DNA from: Obelidium mucronatum
Taxonomy: Eukaryota; Chytridiomycota; Chytridiomycetes; Chytridiales; Chytriomycetaceae
DNA: 64,000 nt
Direction: 5' to 3'
Assembly: GCA_025765595.1 (NCBI GenBank)
Contig: JAIVFH010000123.1
Span: forward strand, 1 to 64,000
The notes beneath the pieces are model-generated. The model had not been told where the DNA came from, searched no databases, and saw only the letters and a list, made by a program, of their open reading frames with translations. Position 1 is the stretch's first letter. Every line of letters starts with the position of its first letter. Position numbers and translations under genes: made by a program. Shown here in pieces: positions 47,395 through 58,392 of the stretch.

Positions 47395-50112
47395 TTATTC
47401 ATCCTCTTCTTCCTCATCCCCTTCCACTCCTTCACCATCATCTTTGCTGGCGTCTTCATCATCTTCCTTGTCATCCTTTTCTTGTTGTTCCCCCTCGGCT
47501 TCCATTTGGTCTTCGCTTGCATTTCTAATAACTCTTTTCTTCTTTGAAATTCTGTTCTGGATGTCGGCGTTTCTCAAGTCTGCGAGACACCACATAATGA
47601 AATCCGCTTGGACAGGCTTGTGGAAGCGAATCAGGTGAGCAGTTTGATCGAACCACTTTGCACACTGTTCTGCCGCGGACGTGTTGAACCTTCCCTTTCC
47701 ATTTGCCGGCCCTCCGGACGTCAATTCCTTGAATTTGGCTGGATCGCAATGCTCTGTACAGAAGTTGTCCCTGTGCATCCGAAAGTGGAACCTGTCAACC
47801 ACAAACGTAACAGTCTTGTACTAGAGACATACGCTCAGTCACTTTGCTTCTTTGCAGTGCAGGTTGCAACTCCAGAGAAATTAGGACTTAATGGGATTAC
47901 AAAACTTGTAAGCACAAATTTTCTTTCTAGGGGTGTTTGCGATAAGTCAGAATTTCTATTTTGATTGCCAGAAAATTAAAAGAGACTGTTGTCTTTGTTT
48001 CCAAATTTAACCAGAAGATGTCAAACAAGCCAAAAGGAGACTGATTCTCATCATGAGTCTACCTGCAATCTGTACTGCTTACTAGGCATTAATCTGGCTT
48101 TGACTCAATTCTTATTTTGCCTTCTTTTAGAGCTTCCATTATTTGTGTTAGTTGATGAAATCAATTAGACAAACGCTTATTCTGGTTTTCAGGTGGACAA
48201 GCATGACATGGCAGCAGCCAGAAAATTAAATCAGTAAAATATGATTACTCAGATCAAAAAACCCTTCTTGAGACAGTTGTGTTGTCTGGAGTTACTTTGG
48301 TTTCCAAGTCAATTTTCCTTTAATTACCAGGGAAAGCAACAGCTTGAAAGTGTCCATTTTCTACAATAGAACTATTAAAAACCCCTTCTTAACCCTCAAA
48401 CCGTTTTAACAAGGTAGGAACATCTTTTCTATAAATAGAACTACAAGGAATTGGCCTTCAACCCCCTCAAACTCCCCCTTAACATGACAGGTTGACAAGC
48501 AACCTGCAACAAGAACCTGATTCCAACAAAGATTGGTGGTAAGTATAAGAACAGAACACTATATAATGAGCAGGGCGCATAATAATAAATAAGTAAAGTG
48601 CACCTTTCATATATTGTGAATTTTCCTGAATCGTGTAAAAAAGGTAGGTACTTCGCCCATTCGCGCAAAACAGTGGCATAAGAAGTGAGAAATAAAGGTA
48701 GAAGACGCAGCTCCACACAGCCATAAATATTCCAGGCAGGAACCGCTGCTTCAGACTGTACTTGAACCGCTGATCCGCTACTAACTCTTTTTCTTGTGTA
48801 TCAATATGCACTGTAGATGTTCGCGTTTTCTTGGACTTTTGCGTCGCTTTAAAGTCCTTGTTCCACTGTTTCCCAATGATTTCCTGGACAGCCGCGTTGT
48901 GAGAGCTGAGTCCGCAGGTACTCAAAACAGTGTCTGTCTTTTTCACTCATTCTTCAGCTGGGCATGCGATGAGCAGAACAATGTGTTCACACCAAGAATA
49001 GGCAACACACAGCCAGGCACAGAACACCAGAGATGTCCCATGACTTTCCCATCCATTACACTGCCAGAAATTTTCTTTCCGTTGTAAAACTGGTGGCACC
49101 CGTTGCAGAGGTGACACCACTTCTTGGTAAAGTAGTCAGTCATGAAGGTGACGTATTCCCGCATTGCAGGTCTGATGTCATGAATAGAATCACCTGTTTT
49201 TGGTAAGTATGGACCGGGAGTTGTTCCACAAATGTGTTGTTTTGGGGGCCCAGGAAGGTCTGAAGTGACTATACCGCATATGTTCATAGTCATCATTGGC
49301 AGGGATCTTGGAGATGTACTGCTGCAGTAGTAGCATGTGATACACGTAAAATCCACGTTTGAAGATCACTGCGCTGTCTGGATCAGGCACTTTGATGGTT
49401 GGGAAGGCCAGTGAATATGTGCGCTGCTCACGATACAGCTTCACCCTATGTGCGAAATAAGCAATTTAGTATTTACCATGCAAGAAAATACCAACAGAAG
49501 GCCAGATGGCAGGTGCTTTAGCCAGAGATCCGCAATACTGCTCATTGATCTTGAGGAAGCCAACTGACAGGATTGTTTCAAGCGGATACATCTCTATCAA
49601 CTGCTTCTGTTTGTCTTCGCTCATGTACGTGACAGAATCCACATTGTACCATGCGGCATTTAGTGCAGTCTGCTGAAAGTCAAGTTTTTGGTGCACCTGT
49701 GGCATTGCAAGAATGGAGCCACAAGGACAGATGGCTGGACAGGTTTCCAGTGATTGACCGCGTCCATGCCTGGGCACTGGAATACTCTTTCAGCCAAGGT
49801 AAATACTTTTTCATTGGTCAAGGAAAACTGCTTGGAGATGTGATCACAGATGGCCCTCATGCGGTTGTTGTTGTCATATAGTTTGACTGCGGACTTGTAC
49901 CTATGTAGGAATGGCTTGACTTTCCGCAAATCGTTGGCCAGCACAACTACCGCTCTTGCTTCATCTATGAAGGACATGTTGGTTATTTTTACTTTTGTTG
50001 TTCTGTGCATTCCAGAATGCCACCATTCTTTGCAACTCATTTTTGATAAGTTTGGGTTCAGCCTGATGGGGAAAACCAACGAATTGCGATCAACGCGACG
50101 CTGTAAGTCCAA
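47395..50112 (-). pseudogene. KDZ-family transposase, interrupted by a 690-bp repeat
   Basis: Exon-like segments align along their length with the intact transposase at 58393-60519. Examples are VLVAPFLQCHRC / IILSAPFTYCIKC, FKRGFYVYHMLLLQQYI / FKRAYYLYQMLLLQEYI, SVMDGKVMGHLWCSVPGC / AVMDGKVMGHLLCRVIGC, RFLPGIFMAVWSC / RFLPGVFLVVWSC, and VVDRFHFRMH plus FNTSAAEQCAKWF. The last exon (47395-47802) also has an acidic tail rich in Glu and Asp. The 690-bp repeat at 47820-48509 sits between the WSC-containing part and the VVDRFHF exon and replaces the sequence expected there, so the gene is broken. KDZ transposases move fungal DNA elements. Confidence 0.8.
47820..48509 (+). mobile_element. 690-bp repeat, copy A
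   Basis: The sequence is a near-perfect inverted match to 51598-52287. It starts (A)CTAGAGACATACGCTCAG and ends GACAAGCAACCTGCAA. It is inserted in the KDZ transposase gene. It contains no long open frame, and no clear target-site duplication is seen. Confidence 0.9.
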
Positions 50113-50188
50113 TATATTGGCAATAAAGAATCCTTTAATTGCGTCAGAGGGTTTTTCTTTATTGCATGTGCTTTGATACTTGGTAATT

Positions 50189-51329
50189 TCACTCTCTCTT
50201 TGATCCCACTTTGGCCTGCCTTGCCCTTTCCATCTTCTCCCTATTTGCTTGTTTAACTTTCAGCCTTTTGGCAATTCCTTGCTTTGCAGCTTTGGCTGCT
50301 GCCACTCTTCCAGCATCACCCCGCACTGCCCAACTTGACACCAACTCAGCCACCACATCCCTCACACCATCAAACCTGCAATTGTTATACTCTTCTACAG
50401 TTAGCAAGTCCCCTTGCAACACTTGACAACCACCATTGTTGCCCTTAAAGATAGTAGAGTGGTAATAAAACCAAACCGTATAGTAGTGGTACTTAACATT
50501 TGTGTTCCCCCAAAGGAACGTGTGCTTGCTGGCGCAATTGTATTTGTATACATACAGGTAGTGTTTTGGAAAGATTACGTGTGCGCCACCCATGATGGAT
50601 GTCGTGTCCTTGGTTGTTGAGACTGTTATCACAGCGTGCGGGTATCCAGAAGGAATGACAGAGAGATCGCCAGGCCTCTTTACAAAGCAGATCCTGGCTG
50701 TGTATGTGCAGGAAGGACCCACCTCCAAAGCCATGGCTTGAGCGAAAGAGAGGGGATTAAGGGTATGCATGATGGCTGTAGGGTCGCTGGGGACAAGCAC
50801 CACCCACAGCTTGAAGAGCTGCTGATTGGTGGGTGATTGGAGAAGGACGTTGATGGCTGTTCCATAGTCCTGATGGAGGGGGGAGTGGCGGTAGTGGTTG
50901 ATGGGTTGACACAACATGATTGGAGCAGAAAACACCACATGCTGCAGCTCCCATTGCTCCAATGGAAATAAAGCTCCTTTTGTGTGGTTGATCGTTATGG
51001 TAGCAGGCTGTGGGGAAATACTCCCCTGATGTCAAGCAATCAGCAGGAATACTGGAGGATGGCAGGAATAGAATCTTGCCAGGATTGGCAAGCAGGAGGG
51101 ATTCCAATCGCTTTAGATCCAGGTTGCAGTCTGGCAGGGTGTAGATGCGGCTGCAATCCAAGAGCACTTGCTCAATTTGATCCAGAGCGGCAAGAATCTC
51201 AGCAGGAGCAGCAGGACACGCTCTAATTGCAGAGATCAGGTTAATAGAAGAGGCTGATGCTGCTCTATGTTTGCTTGAGGCGGTGGCAGCAGTGGCGGCA
51301 GCTTGGCGTTGTCTTGTTGAGTGTCGCAT
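50189..51329 (-). CDS. JmjC-domain-like dioxygenase in the KDZ region
   Basis: An N-terminal part (51329 to about 50990; Ala/Ser-rich start, then LDCSRIYTLPDCNLDLKRLE) and a C-terminal part (about 50990-50189) are in different frames and need a short intron or an indel near 50990. The C-terminal part has the jelly-roll signature of fungal JmjC proteins. PLHQDYGTAINVLLQ supplies the HxD metal ligands, KLWVVLVPSD follows, then RPGDLSVIPSGYPHAVITV supplies the distal His and GGAHVI completes it. Such proteins are Fe(II)/2-oxoglutarate enzymes, often acting on histones. A basic Ala/Lys tail ends the protein, and an intron may lie in the Tyr-rich stretch near 50500. Fungal KDZ elements have been reported next to other 2OG dioxygenases (TET/JBP), which makes this neighbour notable. 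Confidence 0.6.
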
Positions 51330-51486
51330 TCTTCAAGTCAAAGTGATGAGGGAGAACACAACAAACCAGAGAATACTTTATTACAGCTTTTTAGCCGTTG
51401 ATATGCAAAGAATAATTTGATTCAATACATTACATTGATATAGTTGAGTTAACTGCATTATTTATTTATTTATCTATTAATGCAAT

Positions 51487-53206
51487 GGACAAAACGCGTA
51501 ACAAACCAGAACGTGTCAAAAAGTCAGCATCCACCTCTGCACACCAGATGCTGAAACGCCAGAAGCACATGTCTGAGCAGGGACTGAGCCACGCTGATTG
51601 CAGGTTGCTTGTCAACCTGTCATGTTAAGGGGGAGTTTGAGGGGGTTGAAGGCCAATTCCTTGTAGTTCTATTTATAGAAAAGATGTTCCTACCTTGTTA
51701 AAACGGTTTGAGGGTTAAGAAGGGGGTTTTTAATAGTTCTATTGTAGAAAATGGACACTTTCAAGCTGTTGCTTCCCTGGTAATTAAAGGAAAATTGACT
51801 TGGAAACCAAAGTAACTCCAGACAACACAACTGTCTCAAGAAGGGTTTTTTGATCTGAGTAATCATATTTTACTGATTTAATTTTCTGGCTGCTGCCATG
51901 TCATGCTTGTCCACCTGAAAACCAGAATAAGCGTTTGTCTAATTGATTTCATCAACTAACACAAATAATGGAAGCTCTAAAAGAAGGCAAAATAAGAATT
52001 GAGTCAAAGCCAGATTAATGCCTAGTAAGCAGTACAGATTGCAGGTAGACTCATGATGAGAATCAGTCTCCTTTTGGCTTGTTTGACATCTTCTGGTTAA
52101 ATTTGGAAACAAAGACAACAGTCTCTTTTAATTTTCTGGCAATCAAAATAGAAATTCTGACTTATCGCAAACACCCCTAGAAAGAAAATTTGTGCTTACA
52201 AGTTTTGTAATCCCATTAAGTCCTAATTTCTCTGGAGTTGCAACCTGCACTGCGAAGAAGCAAAGTGACTGAGCGTATGTCTCTAGTGTTATAGGTTGGT
52301 GGGCCAATACTTTTATTTTTGCTGTGGTTGCTGTTAAACATTTTCAGCAACAAAACCTGCAGAGCTGCGAGTGCTGGATGACAGAACCAAGGGACACTGC
52401 GGTTGAGATTGCTGTTGCCGCAACGCTCGCAGCCGAAGGTCAAGACAAGTGGCAACATGCGCGTCATCAACCTGTGCTTTTGGACTGGAGTTGCAGACGG
52501 CATCAAGGACCCACACTACCCGGCGGATGTAGCGTCTGTCAAGGTGAAAGAACATGCCGAAAAGGTAGCAAACGGGCTGGCGGTGTTTGGAAAGGAGAAC
52601 ACCTTCAGCCGCTGGTCGCTTACCTCACTGGCGTTGTGGAGTCTCTGGTACATTGGGAGGCGTTTGAGATGGTGGCCAACATTACAAAGGTATGTGTTTG
52701 TTATAGTTTAGCGCTCACCTTCTATTTGCGAAAACGAGACCAATAGGAAGTTGCAACCACATGCGATCCCATCTTTGGGATCTTCACATCCTCGTTTCTT
52801 GCGTGCTCAAACAGCGGGGACTTCAAGTTCCACCTGGACGTTGTGGTGGATGAGGAAGACGCGGAACCGCCCGTGGTATGGCCAGCACTGTACCTACCGG
52901 ATCGAAACGTGGTGATCCCAGCGGTGCATGGATGTTCAAGCATGAAAAACATGGGACCAGGATTCAGGGGAGCGACGATTTGTGGAGGTAGCGGAGTTGG
53001 CGGCGGAGGCAGATACTAGAAAGCGGAGAATCTCGCTGATTCTGGCAGATGGAATGGGAACAGCGAGTTGGGCGGTGAATCGCAACCAGGACAGGTTTGT
53101 GGGAAGCGCTGTGGCGGAGAAGCGGGGAGTTACCTTCAACATTAATCGCGATGCAACAGATTGCAATCAGAAGATACGGGAATCGGTTTTGCAAGCACTG
53201 GGTTGA
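51487..53206 (+). pseudogene. Unrecognised gene split by the 690-bp repeat
   Basis: A start at 51487 opens a basic N-terminus (MDKTRNKPERVKKSAS) that runs directly into the repeat at 51598. Beyond the repeat, coding-like pieces continue in changing frames: GVADGIKDPHYPADVASVK, LTGVVESLVHWEAFEMV, then after a GTATGT..TAG intron EVATTCDPIFGIFTSSFLAC and PPVVWPALYLPDRNVVIPAV, and finally DTRKRRISLILADGMGTASW. Frame slips and the insertion mark it as broken. It is divergent from the JmjC gene. No family recognised. Confidence 0.5.
51598..52287 (-). mobile_element. 690-bp repeat, copy B (inverted)
   Basis: Reverse complement of copy A with very few differences (for example TTCGCAG for TTTGCAG near the outer end). 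The inner end is TTGCAGGTTGCTTGTC and the outer end is GTCTCTAG. It interrupts the gene starting at 51487. The two copies could pair into a 690-bp stem with a 3.1-kb loop. Confidence 0.92.
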
Positions 53207-53317
53207 GCAATGTGTACTTATTTACTTATTTAATTACTTATTTACTTATTTAATTATTTATTGATAATAAATAGCTGTCTTCCTTATTTGATACATTTTT
53301 TGGGACTTATTCTTGAG

Positions 53318-53530
53318 TTTTAGTGACGGTTGGGGGTAGCGACCTGTGAACCAGTGGCTTGCGGCTAGCGCCCCACCTAAAAAGGTACAGAGCGGCCTGC
53401 TCACAGGCCGCGGCACAGGTCCCAAGTGGCCCGCTAGCGGCTTGTCAGCAGGTCGCAAGCGGCCCGTGAGCGGCTCGTGACGCGACTGGTATCGCGACTC
53501 GCGAGGTCCGGCCCGCATCCCCAATTGTGC
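53318..53530. repeat. GC-rich block with CAGGCCGCGG-type short palindromes
   Basis: In an AT-rich setting this block has many short GC palindromes and related units: GCTCACAGGCCGCGGCACAGG, AGCGGCTTGTCAGCAGGTCG, GCGGCCCGTGAGCGGCTCGTG and CTGGTATCGCGACTCGCGAGG. It resembles the dense subterminal repeats of a DNA transposon. No open frame is convincing. Confidence 0.45.
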
Positions 53531-53643
53531 CGCCAAGGTCCAAAAGCATAACTTATCTCTGGTTAAGGCGTCCCTTAATCTTGGTAGTGTACGGCCAATG
53601 TATTATGGCGTTTTGGTTTGGAGAGCATGCAAGAAAGATGTAT

Positions 53644-53700
53644 TTAGTGCAGCGGACAAGGCCCTGGCTTTGAGAGCGTTATGCCCCGGGTTCAAAGCAC
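53644..53700 (+). other. tRNA-like head with Pol III A and B boxes (possible SINE)
   Basis: TAGTGCAGCGG at 53644 fits an A box (TRGYNNANNNG), and GGGTTCAAAGC at about 53688 fits a B box (GGTTCRANYC with one mismatch), about 35 bp apart as in tRNA genes. The segment cannot be folded into a full cloverleaf by eye, so it looks like a tRNA-derived SINE head or a tRNA relic rather than a working tRNA. Confidence 0.35.
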
Positions 53701-54183
53701 AGAAACTTCTTTTATTCTAATGGGTTGAAATATTCAATCTGTACAACTTATAGTTTAATTAGTGCAAGTGATATTGTATTTTTTTATGCGTAATACTCAA
53801 CATTCCCCCGCAATATTTCTACTCAACAACTCTTCAGTTCCGTCTCTTGTGATCTTAAGTCGTTGTTGGTCAAGCCCTGGTGCTCCCTTTTGTCGCTCTG
53901 ACGCTCCAAATGTTATTTCTCTCAAAAATGATTTTGAACAACAAACCAACAGTGTCCTGGATGGGATTGATGAGGCCAGTTGCTACATGTGAGCCAACAC
54001 TGCTCTGTCTCGTCTTGTTTGCATTCAATCTAGTCGTCTTGATAAAATCATTGAAGCCTTTGCTGCGTCATCAAAAGCCAAGTGCAAAGTTTGATGTCAA
54101 TGTTCAGTTAGTCCAGCTGGTAGTGCTTCGGACTCTGATGCTCAGTCTGACACAGGTTCTCCGTCGAATTCTCCAAGTCTGAT

Positions 54184-54960
54184 AAAATTTCTCTTCATGT
54201 TGCCAAACCTTCTGTTTTCAAGGGCCTCGCAACTGACAACTTTGACAACTTTATGCTCAAAGTCTACTCTGGACCCAAGGGTATTCTGTCCACCAAGTCC
54301 AAGATTGCCTTTGTTGTCTCCTACCTTGGCGGTAATGCTGCCAAGTGGTACATCAATCATGTCACCAAGCCTGAGCTCAAGTTCAATAGCTTTCAGGAAT
54401 TTGCTGATGGTTTTGCTGCCTTCTTTGGCGAAGACCCACGTGTTGCTGAAGCGATTGCTAATGACAAAGCCAAGAACTTGACGCAAACTACATCTTGCCA
54501 AGCCTATGCACGCAATTTCCTCCACTGGATTGCTGGTACTCAATACAACAATTACACCAAGATGCTGATGTTCAAGCAGGGTCTCAAGCTTCACGTGCTG
54601 AACTATATTGATGGTCAGGAACCTCAACCAACCAGCCTCTCCATGCTCATGCGCAAGGCCGTTTGTTGTCTTCGATGAGCGCATGTTTGCTAACAACAAG
54701 CGTTCTGGATCCTCCAACGGTAACCAAGGTTCTGGTTCCAACTCCTCCCGTTCCAATAACCCAGGTGCCGCTAACAAGCCCACTGGGTCTGCTGACATTG
54801 CCGCTGCCAAAGTCAAGTCTAGCAAGCCTACCCACAAGGAAGGTCAACGCCGCAAGGATAAAGTTCTTTGCACCTATTGCAGTCAAGATGGTTGCAAGGG
54901 TGCAAAAATGCTCGGAGCGCCCAGGGAGGGAGTGCTCAGGCGTAAATTCCCCGCCCAGTT
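54184..54960 (+). pseudogene. Ty3/gypsy-like gag fragment
   Basis: Coding-like sequence reads KPSVFKGLATDNFDNFMLKV, then SKIAFVVSYLGGNAAKWYIN, a typical retrotransposon gag capsid core, followed by FQEFADGFAAFFGEDPRVAE. A Gly/Ser/Asn-rich basic linker and CTYCSQDGC (a broken CCHC knuckle) follow in another frame after about 54670. No protease, polymerase or LTR is found downstream. Further upstream (about 53850-54180) low-similarity pieces may be the gag N-terminus. It is a dead fragment. Confidence 0.75.
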
Positions 54961-55942
54961 TGGCAATGCAAACTGTCAATCTTTCTGGTCCCTCATCATC
55001 AGATTCCAAGATTGTGCTTCCATGTACACTGCTAAAACATATCCCGACCGATATCCGTCCGAAAATCGCAATTGGTCAAAATTGTTGCATATTCCGGCCA
55101 AAAGCGGCAATTGGGAGTTTTTCGGGAATTTTACTTTGCAGGATTTGCGGGTCTGGGTATCGCAAACGATTCTGCAGCTATATTCCAGCGGTGCTCCCTC
55201 CGCCCGTCAATGCCAGCCAACAGCGTACCGGGGCTTGGACGGAAGAATGCCGATACGTTGACAGGAACACACGACGTCTCATTGGTGGTGGAGACAACGG
55301 CCCGCCTTCAGGATCAAAGGCGTCTTGTAGCTTGATAGATAAGCCACCGCTGCTCTTAACATTTAATATTACAAAGAACAACCAAATACCAAAGACACTA
55401 AAAAACTACAATAAATAACAATACAGGTATTCACAAGAATAAAAAATGAATAAATAGTTCAAACAGGCCACTCCGTCATTCTCTGGGTTACTGCGCTTGC
55501 TGGCGGTAAAGAAGGCAAGAGTATTTGATTCTAAGCAGTTCAAGTTATCAACAATCTGTCGACAATCCAACAGAAGCAACAAACTCACCACGTGCTCCAA
55601 CTAAATCACTTGAAGAGTCCCACGTATTTGACACAGGTTTAGCAAATTGCTTCCTGTTTGCATTTTATGAAATTGATTGATGCAGTAAATTCATGGATCT
55701 GTGGCTACACACTTGCTACTTGCTGCCACATGCACGCATTCGGAACAATTGAAGAATCATTTTTGGGCCCAAATAAAAAATGATATCAACTTAAGTAATT
55801 AAGGGCTCTCAGCCGTAGCTGATTCAGAAGAGCCAGAGCAAATGCATTTAAGAGGCAATTCTGGTGACAAATTTCAAAGAAAAAAAAGAACTCCAACACT
55901 TATTACGGTTATATTTAGTACTGTAGATACAAGTCGCAATGC
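54961..55942. other. Intergenic stretch, nothing supported
   Basis: Open frames exist but overlap each other in both strands without coding character. No repeat shared with the rest of the window was noticed. Confidence 0.45.
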
Positions 55943-56302
55943 ACTAGAGACATACGCTCAGTCACTTTGCTTCTTTGCAGTGCAGGTTGCAACTCCAGAG
56001 AAATTAGGACTTAATGGGATTACAAAACTTGTAAGCACAAATTTTCTTTCTAGGGGTGTTTGCGATAAGTCAGAATTTCTATTTTGATTGCCAGAAAATT
56101 AAAAGAGACTGTTGTCTTTGTTTCCAAATTTAACCAGAAGATGTCAAACAAGCCAAAAGGAGACTGATTCTCATCATGAGTCTACCTGCAATCTGTACTG
56201 CTTACTAGGCATTAATCTGGCTTTGACTCAATTCTTATTTTGCCTTCTTTTAGAGCTTCCATTATTTGTGTTAGTTGATGAAATCAATTAGACAAACGCT
56301 TA
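55943..56302 (+). mobile_element. 690-bp repeat, copy C (5' 360 bp; cut by a pogo-like element)
   Basis: Matches copy A from its first base (CACTAGAGACATACG) to AAACGCTTAT, then breaks off where the pogo-like terminal inverted repeat begins. The remaining about 330 bp of the repeat should lie beyond the other end of that transposon, outside the window. Confidence 0.9.
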
Positions 56303-56346
56303 TTGAGTGAAATTGCCAATCCAACCAAAAAATTGCTAATCAGACC

Positions 56347-57932
56347 ATGCTCCAAAAAAGTTCAAAACCAAATAAATCAACAGTCTTTATTCATAATGCC
56401 TCCAAATTTTGCACACATCAAATGAAGATTCCAAAGTATACCAAGGCTCCAGTCCAGCAGAATAGCTCTGTGTGCAAGCAAGTTTTTGCCGATGTCACCA
56501 ACTTGGTGAACAACAACCATTCCATCAAGAAGGCATCCCAAACCGTCGCTGCAAACCTCAAGATCAATCAAGAGGCAGTTCAATCTATCTACAGACGCAT
56601 GGGCAAGAATGAGGGACCTTCCCACGGCAAACAGCGCTTCTCAGATGGCGAGGAACAAATGTTCACAGCCTTTCTTGAGGCAAGATCGATCTGCCACTGT
56701 CCAATGGCTCAAACAGACTTCATAGCATTGGTCTCTGAGTACAATCATGCCAAGGATCCTGGTTCAACATGGTCGGCAAAGGCATGGTATCCCAAGTTTA
56801 TCAAGTGCCATTCAGATCTAGTTCGCCTCCGAACTACAAAAGCTATAAGCAAGGCACAAACAGATCCGTTTACCAAAGAGGAGATCGCCAAATGGGTGGA
56901 GCAGTTTGAAGCCTGGATGGCGTCTGGCCGTTTTAGTTGGCCAAATCTGGTCAATGTTGACGAAATGCGCCTCAAGCTCAAAAACAGTTCTTCCAGCTCT
57001 CAGGCTCTGGTCAACACTGCAGTCGCCTGTTCCAGCGAGATAACTGGCTCCAGAGGCAAGGTTGCCAGCTTCATTCCATTCGTGACAGCGTCAGGAGAGC
57101 GAGTTTTGGACATTTTTGCCCTATCAACCAAATTCGGAAACCTCGAGATTCAAGACCCGGAGACCACAGCCAACGCCAGAGGCTCAGTACCATGCAAGAT
57201 TGTGTTCAGCAAAACTGGTTTCTTGAGCGAGGAGCAATGCTTACCTGTTCTTTCGGAGTTTAAAGCTTGTTGGGAGATTTTGCACCCAGGTTTGACACCT
57301 GTTCTTTTGCTGGACAACCATGGCTTCCACAGGACCGCTGACACCCTTGACCACTGCCTCAAGCTTGGCATCAACGGCTTCTTCCTACCTGCAAACACTA
57401 CACATTTCTTGCAGCCTCTGGATGAGGTGATTTTTGCGAATTTAAAGCGGACAATTTAACGCCTATTCCAACAGAAACGGAGCTTTCAGATCTGTAACCT
57501 TGCATCCCTCAGGGAAGAACTGGTTCCAATTACTTGGAACGCTCAAAACTCAATTCAGCCTGAATGGATCCGATCTGCTTTCAAGTCTACGGGCATCTTT
57601 CCCTGGTCTAAAGAAAAAATCCTGGAAAATGTGTCACTCAACATTGGCGACCCTGCTACTCTTGCCAATGCCCGCAATCCTGAGGTCGCCAAGTTCCTCG
57701 AGGTCTTCAAGACTATGGAAACAGCTCCACTAGTGAAGAAAGTCCCAGCAAAGGGTGAATCAGTTGTCAAGACCAACAGAGTTTATTTGTTTGAAGAACT
57801 CCACCAGGAACAGCAAGCAGCCGTTGAAGCCAAGGAATCAAAGCAAAAAGCGTCAAGAGAATCAAAAGACACGTCAAGAGAGGGTGGGAGCAACCAAATT
57901 GGCTGCCAAAGATGTGAAAACCTGTCGTGGAG
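56347..57932 (+). pseudogene. Pogo-like DDE transposase, 5' part (3' part at 63652-63811)
   Basis: From ATG 56347 the frame encodes an N-terminal HTH region (SIKKASQTVAANLKINQEAV), a CENP-B-like segment (PGSTWSAKAWYPKFIKCH) and the DDE domain: NLVNVDEM, PVLLLDNHGFHRT and ANTTHFLQPLDEVIFANLKR. An in-frame TAA at 57457 is followed by a further 170 codons of good sequence in the same frame (SIQPEWIRSAFKSTGIFPWS). A one-base slip comes near 57850, and the KDZ element then splits the gene at CTGTCGTGGAG. Past that element the frame resumes (WQLSVAWLNCSICNKYRICP, then AHKCGWQNAFDQHVLSHNE, stop 63809-63811), a Cys/His finger typical of the end of such transposases. The gene is dead in this copy. Confidence 0.85.
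57922..57932 (+). repeat. Target-site duplication of the KDZ element (left copy)
   Basis: CTGTCGTGGAG occurs here and again at 63652-63662, immediately outside both ends of the KDZ element. Joining one copy restores continuity of the pogo-like transposase frame. KDZ/Zisupton elements typically duplicate 8 bp, so the extra 3 bp may be chance or an extended duplication. Confidence 0.8.
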
Positions 57933-58392
57933 CACGTACTATAGCGAGCGGCACGCGCGATTCGGACTCCGATTCGGACTCCGATTCGGGAGAACGATTC
58001 GGAGTCCGACTAGGGTCTGATTCGGCTCCGAATAGGAGTAACCCCGAATCGGGCTCCACTCGGAATGACCAATAGGGCTATTGGCGCTCCTAGCCGCCTC
58101 CTAATGGAGTCCTAATCACTTCTCATTAGGAGGAAACAACTTTTTCCTGCAATTTGAGCATTGTCCTATTAGGAGCTACTCAGTCCTATTAGGACGACCG
58201 ACTAGGACTTAACATCCTATGAAAATAACTGTCAACTGCAAAACACTCTAAAAAAATTCCCAAAAATTACAAACCATCTGAAAAAATTTAAAAAAATTGC
58301 AAAAATACAAAATTAAAATTTCAGAATTTTATGATATTATAGTTAAAATTAATCATAAAAATTTATCAATTTTTCAAATAAACCTCTGGCTA

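Noticed and set aside
47820..52287. A single 4.5-kb transposon with 690-bp terminal inverted repeats enclosing the KDZ and JmjC genes
   Set aside because: The last exon of the KDZ gene (47395-47802) lies outside the left repeat, and the right repeat splits another gene, so the two repeats are better read as independent insertions.
53640..53710. Functional tRNA gene
   Set aside because: A and B boxes fit, but no acceptor stem or full cloverleaf can be drawn by eye.
54253..54680. Working Ty3/gypsy retrotransposon
   Set aside because: Only gag-like sequence with frame slips; no protease, reverse transcriptase, integrase or LTRs in the following kilobase.
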